Assembly: GCA_027946555.1 (NCBI GenBank)
Contig: JAPEVC010000015.1
Location: 202,977-266,976 of the forward strand
DNA length: 64,000 nt
Source: Gnomoniopsis sp. IMI 355080
Lineage: Eukaryota > Ascomycota > Sordariomycetes > Diaporthales > Gnomoniaceae
Reading direction: 5' to 3'
A program made the translations under genes and the position numbers. This document shows, one piece after another, positions 11,268-22,119 of this stretch. How positions within the stretch are numbered: the stretch's first letter is position 1; each line of letters starts with the position of its first letter. The notes under the pieces are model-generated. The model was given only the letters and a program-made list of their open reading frames with translations. It ran no database searches and was not told the origin of the DNA.

Positions 11268-12572
11268 TCAAAGCAACAAGCGACCAAGTCCAGCCTGAGC
11301 GCGCGTTTCGGCGTCAATTTCCTCCGCCTCTCGCCTGATGATTTGATCGCCAGGTGCCTGAAGACGCGCCGTGTCGATGAATCTCTTTGCAGCGTGAATA
11401 TCACCCATAGCACGATACGCAGAAGCCATCCGAAAGTTGGCCTTCGCCATTTGGGCCAGCGTTGGCCGCCAATCAGTCGAGAAAAGCTCCCCGGAGCCCT
11501 CACCTAGTGAGACATACCTGACCGCTCGGAGAGCTCTTTTGCGCGGGTTGGGGTCGGATGTCTCTCGTATATACGTGAGTATGTTCTGCGCGGCATTGAG
11601 GCAAACTTGATAGTAAAGCTCAGCCACGGCATGGACAAAGCTAGTGCCGCCTTGCGTGGTCATCTTGACCCACGAGTTCCTTCGTCTTATGTATAGCGCT
11701 TTCGTGAAAGCTATCCAATATGCCGCCGCAGCCTTGTGGAATTCTCTCCGCCTGAAGAACGTATTCCCCAGGTCCTTGGCCATTTGAATACCGGCCAGAG
11801 CTTCATTGTAGCTAGCGAGCTGCTCTTCAGCTAAGTCCTGCTTTACAGCCTCAGCTACATTTGAAGCCACATGACCATGTAATTTCACGGATGAGAACCC
11901 GCGAAAGTGGTCGCGGTAGGGCTGTAGCAACCGCTCCTGATTCACCTCGCTCATAAAGCCGGGGCTGAGCGTGCTATCGAACGGATCGTGTATTTCGACA
12001 AGGCTTTGACAACAAATGTCAAACATCTCGCTCTCCGCGACGCCCAAAAAGGCGAATGTCTCACAGAACACATCTAGATCGCGCCGGAGAATCACAACGT
12101 CCACGTCATCCCTCTGGGCACCGTCCACGGCAGGGGCTTCGCCTGGACTCCCGTCTGAGATCCAGTCAATGATGTGCGTCATGACAAACCCCTTAAAGTT
12201 GTCTCGGAAGAGCGCTGTAGTGGCGAGGATGGGGATTTGTCTCCAGCGCAAGATGCAGCGGACAAATGCGGCCATGTTATCCATTCCTCCGTTCACGCAT
12301 CGTCCTCGGATGCGGATGAACTGGTTACCTCGGAGCATGGCATCCTTGGCCTCGGAATGAATCTGTCGATTGACACGGAGAAGTTGTGTCTCAGAAGGGT
12401 AGCGTATGCAAGAGAACTCTTCGGGGACGCCCACAAGGTCTTGCTGCTCCAGGGGCCAGAAGACAGCGGGCGGGGGAGTGCAGAGGACGACATTGTAGAT
12501 TCCATTTCGAACTTCAAGAGGTAGATCGAGGAAGCGAAAGGGCTGCTGAGGAGCCCCGTGGCTGTACCCCAT
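11268..12572 (-). CDS. F-box-like hypothetical protein with helical repeat tail
   Basis: Single-exon ORF of 434 aa. The N-terminus FRFLDLPLEVRNGIYNVVL (residues 12-30) is the typical fungal F-box-like opening (LPxEIRxxIY). It is followed by LLRVNRQIHSEA, which often follows that motif in these families. Residues from about 240 to 425 are helical and alanine-rich with a TPR-like rhythm (LGNTFFRRREFHKAAAAYWIAF; MASAYRAMGDIHAAKRFIDTA, given here only as landmarks up to 20 residues each: AYWIAFTKALY and ASAYRAMGDIHAAKRFI). A role as an adaptor is possible, but SCF membership is not shown. No introns are needed. Confidence 0.7.
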   Translation of the reverse strand: MGYSHGAPQQPFRFLDLPLEVRNGIYNVVLCTPPPAVFWPLEQQDLVGVPEEFSCIRYPSETQLLRVNRQIHSEAKDAMLRGNQFIRIRGRCVNGGMDNMAAFVRCILRWRQIPILATTALFRDNFKGFVMTHIIDWISDGSPGEAPAVDGAQRDDVDVVILRRDLDVFCETFAFLGVAESEMFDICCQSLVEIHDPFDSTLSPGFMSEVNQERLLQPYRDHFRGFSSVKLHGHVASNVAEAVKQDLAEEQLASYNEALAGIQMAKDLGNTFFRRREFHKAAAAYWIAFTKALYIRRRNSWVKMTTQGGTSFVHAVAELYYQVCLNAAQNILTYIRETSDPNPRKRALRAVRYVSLGEGSGELFSTDWRPTLAQMAKANFRMASAYRAMGDIHAAKRFIDTARLQAPGDQIIRREAEEIDAETRAQAGLGRLLL

Positions 12573-12919
12573 CGTGAGTTAGTTGTGAAGTAAAGACGTG
12601 TTAGGTCCCAACCGTCAGTGCTTCCCGGCAGCTTCGGTTTAGGATCAAGAATTCTAAGCTGACGTTGATAAATCGACGTTTGTATTACGTAAGCAACCCT
12701 TGCTTCGCCCGACGTCCACTCGTTTCCAGATTGACATCTGACATTTACTGCCTGACTTCACAAAAGAAAGGAACATTAGATACTTTTTGATGCACAGTTT
12801 TACGCGCAAAATTTTTTATTAGTCATCTTGCTAAACACAGACTAACAAACATTGGGTGGGACTGCAACATCATATTGCGACATAGTGCTCGTCCTCCTCC
12901 ATGCGCCTGGTGGAACGCT
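12573..12919. other. short intergenic region
   Basis: Upstream of the F-box-like gene and downstream of the 974-aa ORF. Nothing recognised. Confidence 0.6.
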
Positions 12920-15844
12920 TCAACCTGTCCGCAGTCTGAACATTTCCGCACACCAACCATACGTTCTCGCCAGCCTCCGCCCGTACCGCCTAGCCACAAC
13001 GAAAGCAAGTTTCGCCTTAGGATGCGGCTCGTGGAACTGGATGCCTCTGTAGCCGCGCTCGGTCAAGACCGAACCTGGCGTGAACTGCCACGACGACCCG
13101 CCCAGCTTCTCCACGCCGAAGCCCACATAGTGCATCATGTAGGTGAAGTCGACCCATGGAATCTCTCCAGGCGAATCTCCCGGTGATGATTTGTAGAAGA
13201 GCATCTCAACTACCTTCAACGTGCGCTGGTCCACATCCATGATGGGCAGGCTGATGGTTGACTGCGCATCTTGTCTCGACTCGGTGGTTGCCGGCCCGGT
13301 AGTTGCCGGCCCGGTAGTTGCCGGCCCGGTAGTTGCTGCCCTCGCCACACCGCGGCTCTTGACTTTGATGCGTGGCTCTAAAGTCTTTACCTTGGTAGGA
13401 ATTTGAGCGCCACCGGGTACGCTATCGAATGGACAGACCCTAATGGCATCATGGATCTCCTGCATGGCCTCTACCTTTGCCTCCGGGGGCCCAATCCATA
13501 TTTGAGTCCGTTCCATGGTACTGCCCAGAAGTACCTCAGACAAGCGCTCCGTCATCAGCTTGCTGTCCTTGAGCTCCAGGAGAGCAGCGACCCAAAAGGC
13601 ATCCAGCGCGCTCTCGGCCTTCCGCATGGCATCCACATTACCCTTGCTTGGCGCCTTGTTCACTGGATATGGCATCTTTGCGAGCGCTACGCCCATGGCA
13701 CATGTGCTTTCCGATGGTTTCCACGCAAAAAGTGGCTCCTGGTTAGAGACTGTTGCTTTGAACTGCGCCTCGAGCTTTTGGGCGACCCCTACTTCCGCCA
13801 TGCACGCCGTGAATGTGGCGGCCCAGGGCTGAAACATCTCAAGTTGCCGAATACATTCACTCAAAATAGTATAATCGGACAGATCAACCGCCTGCATCTT
13901 CGAGATAATCTTGCCCCCGGTACTTCTACGAGTGATACGTTCGATGTCCTCGACGCAGTTGTGAAGACCGAGGCTGCTGCGAGAATTTGAGCATTGTATC
14001 TTGCCCAGCACCCATAAAAGCTCATCGATTTCAGGCGATGATGCCACGCCTGAGCACACAAGAGCCACGTCTTCGTCGAGGAACTGGCCCTCACACTGGT
14101 CTGAGTCGAAACGAAGTTTTCTCCGGTAAAGGTGGCGCAAAGGCGGTGAGCACTGTGCTCGAACAACGACATGTTTGAGACGCTCTTCCAAAAGGCTACC
14201 CAGATGAAACATGAGATCGTAAATAGCCATGGCAAGCTCCGAAGGGAGTTCGTTTTCAGGGCGAATCGGGATCTTGGCGTTGTCGAATAGCCGCTCCTTG
14301 AGATCCGCGAGATGGGATACTCTGTCACAGAGAAAACCCCAGCGTTCGACAGCGGAAATGTGGTGGCGCCAAACCCTGCCCACAAGATAAGCCATGAATT
14401 TGTATTTGAATTCAGGTCTCACGACCGATTGGTGCTGTCTGCCGGCACTATCAAGAAGCTGCTCCGGGCGCGACTGGTACATGTCCGCAAGCGTCGTAGC
14501 GAAGAAATGTGGATCCTCGCGAAGCGCCCACAGAGCATCTGTAGCCTCTGCCATTTTGGATTCGATGAGGGTCTGGAGGCGTCGAATGTCCAGTTTTGCC
14601 GGTACGTGATACGCGCTCTCATAGCGAGTGATCATGAGAGAGGTGCCGATATCCTGCTCGTGACCATTAGCCGTAGGTAGCGGCGGTTCTGGTGCTACAG
14701 GCTGGGAAAGAAGACGGTCATGATCGGCAATCGGCTGATCATGAAGGATGGTCTTGCAAATGTTGACGAGGAATCTGTACAGTCGCTCCTGGATCTCAAG
14801 AATCCATAAACCTTCGCCCGGGCTTACATCGCGACCAATTTGCAGGCGGCGATAGGCTCCCGGGTCTTCTTCCCATGATACGAGTTGGCCGTAGAGTTCT
14901 GGGGTCTCGAGTCCCGTAAATGCCATGCTGTACATATCCAAGAACCTTGGGTGGCTCAATCGATCAACTCTGAGACCGAAGTAGACTGGCTCTAGATCTG
15001 AAAATGCGAAAGTCGACGGAGTGTGTCTCCCGCGCGCGTTGAGCAATAGTAAGAGCGGTTCGAACTTGGTAAGGTCCTCGAGGTTCAGGCGAGGCCAAAA
15101 GAAGAGATGACGTTTCTTCTCTTCGATCGGCTGGCCGCAAAAACAGCCTATTTTGAAATCGCACATATTGCGTAGATAATACCAGTCTGGACGATGCATT
15201 TCGGCCATAGGCTCAGGAGCTGGGTCTGAAGTGGCGGTCCATGCGGATTGCAACACCTGCTTTCGCTTGGTGGTGGATTTCTTGGCCCATCTCTTCTGGA
15301 TGATAGTCTCGTGGCGCTCGATGATGGCCTTCAGCTGCTCGAAATCCTTCCAAACTCTTCGGCTCATTAGATCGGCCTCAGAGTGAGCCTCATCAAAGCT
15401 AATACGATCTGGAGTCTTGGTGGGGTTGGTCTGGAGGAAGACTCCATGGGTGTATGCATTCGTTCTAGTGTCTCGACAACAAACACAGTGTCTGGCTCTG
15501 TCGGTGGACCAATGCCCATCCAACTGTTCGCGTAGAGCGACCAAGTTGAAGTTTCGGAGAAGCTGCTTGTCAACCACACCCACCATACGATTGGCGAGGA
15601 TTTGAAGGACCATCTGATTGTAGGATGGATGGTCTGGACTTGCGGTTTCTGGAGTCAATTCCTCCAAACTTGCCTGGGGAGTGGTGGTCTCTGCTTCCAA
15701 CACATCGGTACTCATCTCGGAAGCTGCAGCTTTTCGAAGATTCTCGTCCGACATGATATCTGAAGCTGCGTCAATGAGGTTTGCGAGCCTCTCGAGGCTC
15801 TGCTCGTTGGACGAATCGTTCATGTTTGCGATCTGCGAGTCCAT
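12920..15844 (-). CDS. large hypothetical protein, 974 aa, with Cys clusters and TTGPA repeats
   Basis: One uninterrupted 974-codon frame, much longer than chance. I recognise no catalytic family. Two cysteine groups stand out: HCVCC (Cys120, 122, 123) and CDFKIGCFC (Cys228, 234, 236), which could bind metal; this is inference only. The middle is mostly helical with many Trp and Leu. Residues about 838-853 consist of three copies of TTGPA encoded by a perfect 15-bp DNA repeat. The start at 15844 is the first Met of the frame; a second Met lies at residue 8. Probably cytosolic or nuclear: no signal peptide or membrane segment is visible. Confidence 0.75.
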   Translation of the reverse strand: MDSQIANMNDSSNEQSLERLANLIDAASDIMSDENLRKAAASEMSTDVLEAETTTPQASLEELTPETASPDHPSYNQMVLQILANRMVGVVDKQLLRNFNLVALREQLDGHWSTDRARHCVCCRDTRTNAYTHGVFLQTNPTKTPDRISFDEAHSEADLMSRRVWKDFEQLKAIIERHETIIQKRWAKKSTTKRKQVLQSAWTATSDPAPEPMAEMHRPDWYYLRNMCDFKIGCFCGQPIEEKKRHLFFWPRLNLEDLTKFEPLLLLLNARGRHTPSTFAFSDLEPVYFGLRVDRLSHPRFLDMYSMAFTGLETPELYGQLVSWEEDPGAYRRLQIGRDVSPGEGLWILEIQERLYRFLVNICKTILHDQPIADHDRLLSQPVAPEPPLPTANGHEQDIGTSLMITRYESAYHVPAKLDIRRLQTLIESKMAEATDALWALREDPHFFATTLADMYQSRPEQLLDSAGRQHQSVVRPEFKYKFMAYLVGRVWRHHISAVERWGFLCDRVSHLADLKERLFDNAKIPIRPENELPSELAMAIYDLMFHLGSLLEERLKHVVVRAQCSPPLRHLYRRKLRFDSDQCEGQFLDEDVALVCSGVASSPEIDELLWVLGKIQCSNSRSSLGLHNCVEDIERITRRSTGGKIISKMQAVDLSDYTILSECIRQLEMFQPWAATFTACMAEVGVAQKLEAQFKATVSNQEPLFAWKPSESTCAMGVALAKMPYPVNKAPSKGNVDAMRKAESALDAFWVAALLELKDSKLMTERLSEVLLGSTMERTQIWIGPPEAKVEAMQEIHDAIRVCPFDSVPGGAQIPTKVKTLEPRIKVKSRGVARAATTGPATTGPATTGPATTESRQDAQSTISLPIMDVDQRTLKVVEMLFYKSSPGDSPGEIPWVDFTYMMHYVGFGVEKLGGSSWQFTPGSVLTERGYRGIQFHEPHPKAKLAFVVARRYGRRLARTYGWCAEMFRLRTG
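13287..13331. repeat. 15-bp tandem repeat, 3 copies, inside the 974-aa gene
   Basis: The unit GTTGCCGGCCCGGTA is repeated three times without mismatch on the plus strand. Being a multiple of three it adds TTGPA units to the protein, so copy number can change without a frameshift. Confidence 0.95.
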
Positions 15845-16165
15845 CTTCTTCGGTCAAAGCTTTGAACAAGCTGGGTTGATGAGCGAAGCGCAAGCGGGGC
15901 AAGTTTAGGAAGAAAGTAGAAACGCAGGACCCAGGTCAAACAAACAGAGCATTGGCAATTGTCGTCTGTTTTGTTGTTGTTGTTGCCAGGGAATTGTGAT
16001 CTGTGCGTAGGGGTGCCGATGAAGTTTTTGCGTTGACTTTGAAGGTAGACAAATCAAACACTGCGGACTCCTGTTTTTTGTTTTGTTTCTTGTAACTAGA
16101 GTGACTTTGTTGACTTTCTTCGTGGCCCCTCTCTCGTCCCCTTTCATAGCAAATCATTCTTCAGC
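15845..16165. other. short intergenic region
   Basis: Contains an ACAA-type simple-sequence stretch near 15965-15990 (TTGTTGTTGTTG on the plus strand). No gene seen. Confidence 0.6.
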
Positions 16166-19038
16166 TCATTTTGTTATTGTTGGAAGATTCTCCGCCGCAG
16201 TCTCAAAGGTTTCCAAGCCAGGCCTTTCTGTCACATCTTTCGCCTTGCCTTCAGTCTCATTATGATTACCATTACCGTTACCGTTACCGTTGCTTTCGCT
16301 CAGATCCTTTGCACCACCGTCCGACGACACGCCGACCGCCTCACTCGTACTCGAACTCATCGGCCTTGTCGTCGATGCTCGCGGCGACTGCAGCGCCTGG
16401 CTATGCTCACTGTTCAGCGTCATCATGCTCGCCGTCTCCGCGCCCTCCTTCTTCAGTCGAAACGGAACCGCAATGCCGTCGACATAGGCCCGCTTTCCCG
16501 AAGTGCCGATGCCTATCTCGGGCTGGTGATTACCTGGAGTGAGGAATTGCACGTGTGGCGATGCCGTGCCCTCTCCTTCTGCTGGTGGGTTCTCAAACTC
16601 GAGTCCAGCACTACCTTCGCCTTCTCCCTCTATGTCTTGGTTCTGGTACGACACCATGCGCCTCCGCGAGCGAGTCCTAGGTGACATGGGCGCCGCAGTC
16701 TCCTGATTCTCAATGTCCAAGAACGGCCGCGCGCCCTGCCCTCCCGAGGATGCCGGCCGCATATCGATGTCCTTGTCGTTCTTTTCCGCTTCTGCTTCGC
16801 GGTCCATCGTCATCTTGTCATGTTTTGAGCCCTAGTAAGACTGTATCAGTATGTTTCGAGGCGCCAGACGGAGAGCAAATCGAAGACTGGGAACTGTGAC
16901 TTACCCAGAGAGACCACATCGCCAAACCCATGCTCTTCTTGCGTTTCTTCATCTTGGTCGCACCCTCTTTCTTGCGCCGACCTGCAAGTGCGCTCGGCGG
17001 CGGGAACTCGCCGTCGCCAAAGCCCTCATAACCAACAGCAAGGTCTTTGACGAATTGTTTGTGGACTTTCTTCTTGGTTGAAGCGAAACGTTGGTCCCAT
17101 TGCCGCTTCTTCTCGAGCCATTTTTCCACGGGGCCTTGTTTCGCCACACCGACGAGTTCGCGGTCCATCGTGCAGCCGGGGAGCTGTGATGAAGGAGGGA
17201 GCTCGAAAATAACGCCGTGTCGCGTTACACGCTGGCGGATCATGTGGTTCTTGAACGCGGGAAGAGCGTCGCCGGCTTTACCAACCAGTCCCCGTGATTC
17301 TTGGTGGTTTGCCTCTTCGTCTTTCTACGAGGCTGTGAGTAATACGTCTTGATCTGGAATGTTTGGGAAACTAGTCTTACCTTCCTCGCCTCCTCAGCGT
17401 CCGAGTCTGACGTTGACTCGGAAATGACCGAGATATCGTCGTCATCCAAGATCTCAATTTCGGTCTTCTGAGCTCTAGCCAGGGCCCAGGCGCCAAATTG
17501 CGCAACAGACCGGTACATATACTTGGCCGGTCTTGTAAAACTCAAGGTGGGAGCAACATGGCACAAGTCGTCCCAGACCTGCAATTGGACGTCTGTCGGT
17601 TTATACTTTTTAATCTGCTCCCTAGCCTTGTCGTTCAGGGTGTGTTCCGGTGGTAAATATTTTGAAGGGTTGGCACATTTATGAGCAAGATAAATCTGCT
17701 CGTCCCGGAGAATTTCACCGCCGCCGACCATCACCAGTAGCGGTGGTAGCCCACCGAGTGTAGGTTGCATGATCGGGCTGACAAGTGGGTGGCTGATAAG
17801 TTCATTGTTGGCATACATCTGGATCTGTTCTTTAACTTCGACCGTCTCGCCATCGATAAGAACAGAAAGGTGTGTACGGGTCGCTGTGGCAATATCATCG
17901 GCAGTTGGCGAGCTTTGCAATTCCTCGCCTTTTGTCCGAGCTAATAAAAACGTCAGTCACACACTCCTGGTCACCAACACTGCATACATACACCGTAGCT
18001 TTTTCTTCTCCTCTAATGCTAACTTCTTCAGCTCTTCTAGCTCATCGTCATTTGGAGGCGGCCATGCCGCCGAGGGCTTATGGTGAAAGCCATACTGCGG
18101 AATATAGTCGAAAGGAGCGTCTGCAGCCACAGAAGGGAACGAGTGTGTCAAGTCACACCAAGGGCTGATCAATATAGCACCAGCGGGAAGCGGTATCCCT
18201 TGATCTCTCAAGACAACCAACATCGACACCACCATACCACCTCCGGCCGAGTCACCAGCCAGCACGATCGTGTTCGGCTCCTGCACGGTGAGCAGATGGA
18301 GATACGCAGCGAGACAGTCTTGCAGCCCACAAGGAAACGGAAACTGCGGGCTCAGCCTATAGTCGGGCGCAAAGACTCTGGCCTTTAGCTTTCTCGCATG
18401 CCGCTGCATCTGGTATCGGTGCATGTCCACGCTGCCAAAGAAGTAGGCACCGCCATGCACGTACAGCATTACGCGCTTGCCAGCATCATTCCCCTTCCGA
18501 CGCGCATTATAGTCCGACCGCATCTCGATCCACTCGGCCTGTAGTTTCTCTGCCTCGGGTCTTCGCCATTGCCACCATTTGCGGCCGCCAATCTTACGGA
18601 TACCCTCCGGGCCAAGCTGGGCTTCTAAAAGACGCGCTGCATGATCTAGCTCGGACTGAGGAACGGCTATGTCGTCGAGCTTGATCCACTGGGGGTGGGG
18701 GACCCATTGGGCTGTGAAAGCCTGGACGTCTTCGACGGTATGCTGTGAAACGTATTCGAGAAAGGAGCGGATCAGGTGCAGGCCCTCGTCGTAGGACAGG
18801 TGGGCGGTCGGACGCTGGTGAAGGGGTTTGCGGTTGAGATACTGTGTGGAAAGCGGGTAATCAGCTTCTTTTTGCTCACAAGAATAGGCTACGTGTCTGG
18901 CTCAATGCTGCCCGTATGTTGTCCAGCAGGCCTGAGCATCGATGGGATGGCTTCTGGCAAACATACATGTGACACGAAGGTCTGGAGCACCGTCGGGGTG
19001 ACGGCCAGCCCGACGGTAGCTGTGTTCATCCGGTTCAT
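16166..19038 (-). CDS. alpha/beta hydrolase (hormone-sensitive-lipase type) with long C-terminal tail
   Basis: Predicted 855-aa serine hydrolase. Exons on the minus strand are 19038-18967, 18841-17992, 17940-17381, 17324-16905 and 16831-16166; the phases close and the introns are 52-125 bp. The abhydrolase_3 core has the oxyanion motif HGGAYFFG (from His153), nucleophile elbow GDSAGG (Ser222), Asp387 in GGGEILRDE and His435 in DDLCHVAP, so the triad is complete. It should cleave an ester of a lipid or related substrate. The core ends near residue 470; the remaining ~385 residues are polar and low-complexity, with an acidic Ser stretch (DDDDISVISESTSDSD) and an NG repeat, so they are probably disordered and regulatory. 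An N-terminal Met-rich start precedes a short hydrophobic stretch (TATVGLAVTPTVLQTFV) that may contact membrane. It is transcribed away from the neighbouring hydrolase across a 736-bp promoter. Confidence 0.88.
16265..16292. repeat. TTACCG-type hexanucleotide microsatellite
   Basis: About four to five six-base units (ATTACC/GTTACC) within the last exon of the 855-aa hydrolase gene. They encode the Asn-Gly repeat near its C-terminus. Confidence 0.85.
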
Positions 19039-19774
19039 TTTGGAATGTCCTTTGTGAGTTCAGGCCAGCACTCGGGTACAGCCCGTAACTCAAAGGGCCG
19101 GACGTCGTCCTTCTTTAACGCATGGAGCAGTCTCGAAAACAAAGCCAATTGGTACTAATTATCACAAGAAAAGGGGAAACCTGGGAGCTTGGCGTTGACA
19201 TGAATTGAACAGGGCCGTCTGTAACATTTATGGAGAAGCGTCTAATGAAGGTCATGACATGTGAGCCATGTTCTAGTAGTCCGCTTCATTCCGCTTAATT
19301 TGGTGGACTTGTTCTCGGACCCTCCTTTTAGAATTGACTTCATGTCCCAATGCCCATAATCACCAAGGGATGAGGTGACATCATGGGTATTGGGCGTCCC
19401 GAGCCGTGGGCGTGGAACCCCAGAAGATCAAACAGCCGGACAGCTTCTAGAACGTAAGGTAATCAGGCACGTGCGAGGGTTAGGGTCTGGTATTCTTGAA
19501 CAGGGATTCCCCATGATTCCTACCTATTCGGGCATGGGAATTGGGACAGAACGTGCCGAGGCTTGACGGTTCATGGTCGGGACTTGATGAGTTGCCGAAC
19601 GAGGCATTGTTGGATTCATTCCGTGTTCGATACACACAGTCTGTTGCCATCGACTGTTCTCGTCATGAGCTGATCATCTTTTTCTCCGAAGATCATCAGT
19701 AGCACGGCTCGGTGTCCTCATCCAAACATCACATCTTTTCCAAGGTGGATCAGATACACGGATCGAAACTCACA
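19039..19774. promoter_or_regulatory. divergent promoter shared by two alpha/beta hydrolase genes
   Basis: A 736-bp gap separates two start codons on opposite strands. It holds three copies of CCCAATnCCCAT: plus strand 19346-19357, and minus strand 19383-19394 and 19534-19545. Each contains a CCAAT core, the binding site of the fungal CCAAT-binding complex. The first two copies face each other as an imperfect hairpin with about 22-bp arms, and a CRE-like TGACATCA lies at about 19376-19383. Regulatory function is inferred. Confidence 0.55.
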
Positions 19775-21224
19775 ATGTCAACTCTATTCCACATCAAAGA
19801 ACATGTCATAGAAGGCCAACACATTCGCGAATACGCTCAAGCAACTGCTCACTCAAATGAAGAAGTGCTCAAGCTGGCTGTGAAGCAATACATACCAAAA
19901 GATAATCCGAATCCAGAGCCTGGGGATATTACCATCATCGCCTCCCACGCAAATGGCTTTGTCAAGGTAACACGCTTCTCACTCATATACATCCGCGTGC
20001 ATATCCACTTGTAGACTGATCATGTCATATTTTCTCCCAGGAACTGTACGAGCCATTATGGGATGACCTCCTCCACGCATGTCGCCAGAACGGCGTCAAT
20101 ATCCGAGGCATCTGGATGGCCGACGTCGCCTGGCAGGGACAGAGCAGCGTTGTAAATGAGAATAGTCTAGGAAATGATCGTGAGAATCACTCCCATATCA
20201 TGGAATTAAGCTGTCTGTACTGACCTTCCTCGCAGCTTCATGGTTCGACGCAGCCCGCGACCTCCTCCACCTAACCAATCACTTCCGCGCCCAAATGCCC
20301 CGCCCCCTCATCGGTATGGGTCACTCCTTTGGCGGCGCCATCATCGTCAACCTCGCCTACATGCACCCACGCCTCTTCTCCGCCCTCGTCCTCATCGACC
20401 CCGTCATCTCCCGCGCGGCCATCTTCTCCGGGCCCTTCATGCCCTTCAAAACCACCATGGGCGCGTCTTCGGCACGCAGGGACGTCTGGCCTTCGCGGGC
20501 CGAGGCTGAGCGCTCCGTGCGCAAGAACAAGTTCTACGCCACGTGGGATCCGCGCGCGGTCGATAAGCTTGTCCAGTATGGGTATCGAGAATGTCCCACG
20601 GCTTTGTACCCGGACCGCAAGGACGGGGAGGTCACGTTGACTACGACGAAGCATATGGAATGCTTTACGTATTACCGCCCGATGAACCTGGGTCCGAGGG
20701 ACCCGGTGACGGGGAAGCGGAGTTTTGAGCGCAGTGCGGTGCCAGATGCGGGTGTATATGCGGATGAGTTCCCGAATTTCCCATGGTACCAGGCTGCGCC
20801 GCAACAAACGGCCTCTAGGTTGGGAGAGCTAAGGCCCCCAGTCTTGTGGATTACGGGGCAGAACAGTTCAGTATGCACACCGCAGTCGAACAAGGAACGG
20901 ATGGACTTGACGGGATATGGGTGGGGAGGAAGTGGCGGAGCAAAGGCTGGTATGGTAAAGGAATGCGTGGTAGAGGGCACAGGGCATTTAGTAGCCATGG
21001 AAAAGCCCAAGGTAGTTGCAGATCAAGCCGGGATATATATCGGTCAGGAAATGAACCGTTGGAAAAAGGAAGAAGAGGTCTACAGAAAGGAATGGTTGGA
21101 AGGTGTGGATGACAAGGAGAAGGCGGTGATGAGTAAGGAGTTCAGAGAGATGATTAACAGCCTCGGGCCCGAGTCTAATAGGCGGAGAGACGGAGTCATG
21201 GCTGGGCGGCCTGCAAAGCTCTGA
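19775..21224 (+). CDS. alpha/beta hydrolase, Lpx1/MpaH-like, predicted peroxisomal
   Basis: Predicted 439-aa hydrolase from exons 19775-19966, 20041-20179 and 20236-21224 (introns 74 and 56 bp, phases agree). The nucleophile elbow is GMGHSFGG (Ser141) and the catalytic His is probably His361 in EGTGHLVAMEKP. The acid residue is not certain; the strand before it reads VLWITGQNSSV. The protein ends in AKL, a canonical PTS1, so import into peroxisomes is expected. The family includes yeast peroxisomal lipase Lpx1 and the fungal acyl-CoA hydrolase MpaH of mycophenolic acid synthesis, which also carries a PTS1. An upstream in-frame Met at 19712 exists, but 19775 gives the family-like N-terminus STLFHIKEHVIEGQHIREY. 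Substrate unknown. Confidence 0.85.
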
Positions 21225-22119
21225 GTGATACTACAAGGCTCTAGAGGAAACTGGCGTTGGTAAGGCTGGTAGCATTGGTGCGGACTGGCGCGTCGTTCTG
21301 CAGAAATTGGCTACAATAGAGCACATGGACAGCTGCAACGAGATCTTTGGAATCGCAGCACATACAAAGGCCCCCCTTATCAAAGTGCCGCGAATCGGTC
21401 TTTTTGATAGGAGCCACGAAGAAGACTCAAGAGTGATCCAGATTCACACTCGGGGGCGAATGTGCTGGTTTGTCAGACTACGTGTATACTCGTCCTACGA
21501 AGTTCAGTATGGCAATATGCTGGTCCAGGTCAGAAAGTCCTCGCACAGCGTCGCTGCCCAACAACGCTACGAGAGTGACACATTCATTTGCGAGGACTCG
21601 GCACGTGCTGGACGACTGCGGCTATGCGGGGGCATCTTGTGGTAGATGATAGACCTAGGTGGAGAACGTGTTGATTGTGAAAAGGTCCTGCACATTGAAT
21701 CATGAGCCTGAGTAGTATTTATCATTTTCTTGAAAGGTGTGACGGAAAGTCAGTGACAAATATCGACCTAAAATCAGGGAAAACGTGATGTCCATCGAGC
21801 ACGTGAGTATCTTGTGCGAAAGCAACTCGTTTCGGACATTGCGTGAATTCATTACTAGACTGCATTGTTCATGATCAGATGTCTGAAAGATATACACAAT
21901 TTTGATTCCCAGAAAAACCCTTGCATCCCGAGACCCTTCCTAACAGTCCTGACCCAAAACTCCAACCCCATACCCGTTATCGCTTATTCACGTGTTCTGT
22001 AGGTCCACTCGTGAGTATCTTATAATGACACCATTTTCGCCTCAAGCTGTCCCCCCATTATGCTCCATTTTCCTCGCATCGTTGTTACATGAATTAAATA
22101 GCACCTGTCTCACTGACCT
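21225..22119. other. intergenic, convergent 3' ends
   Basis: Between two converging genes. The open frame at 21307-21645 has no domain and is not supported. Confidence 0.6.
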
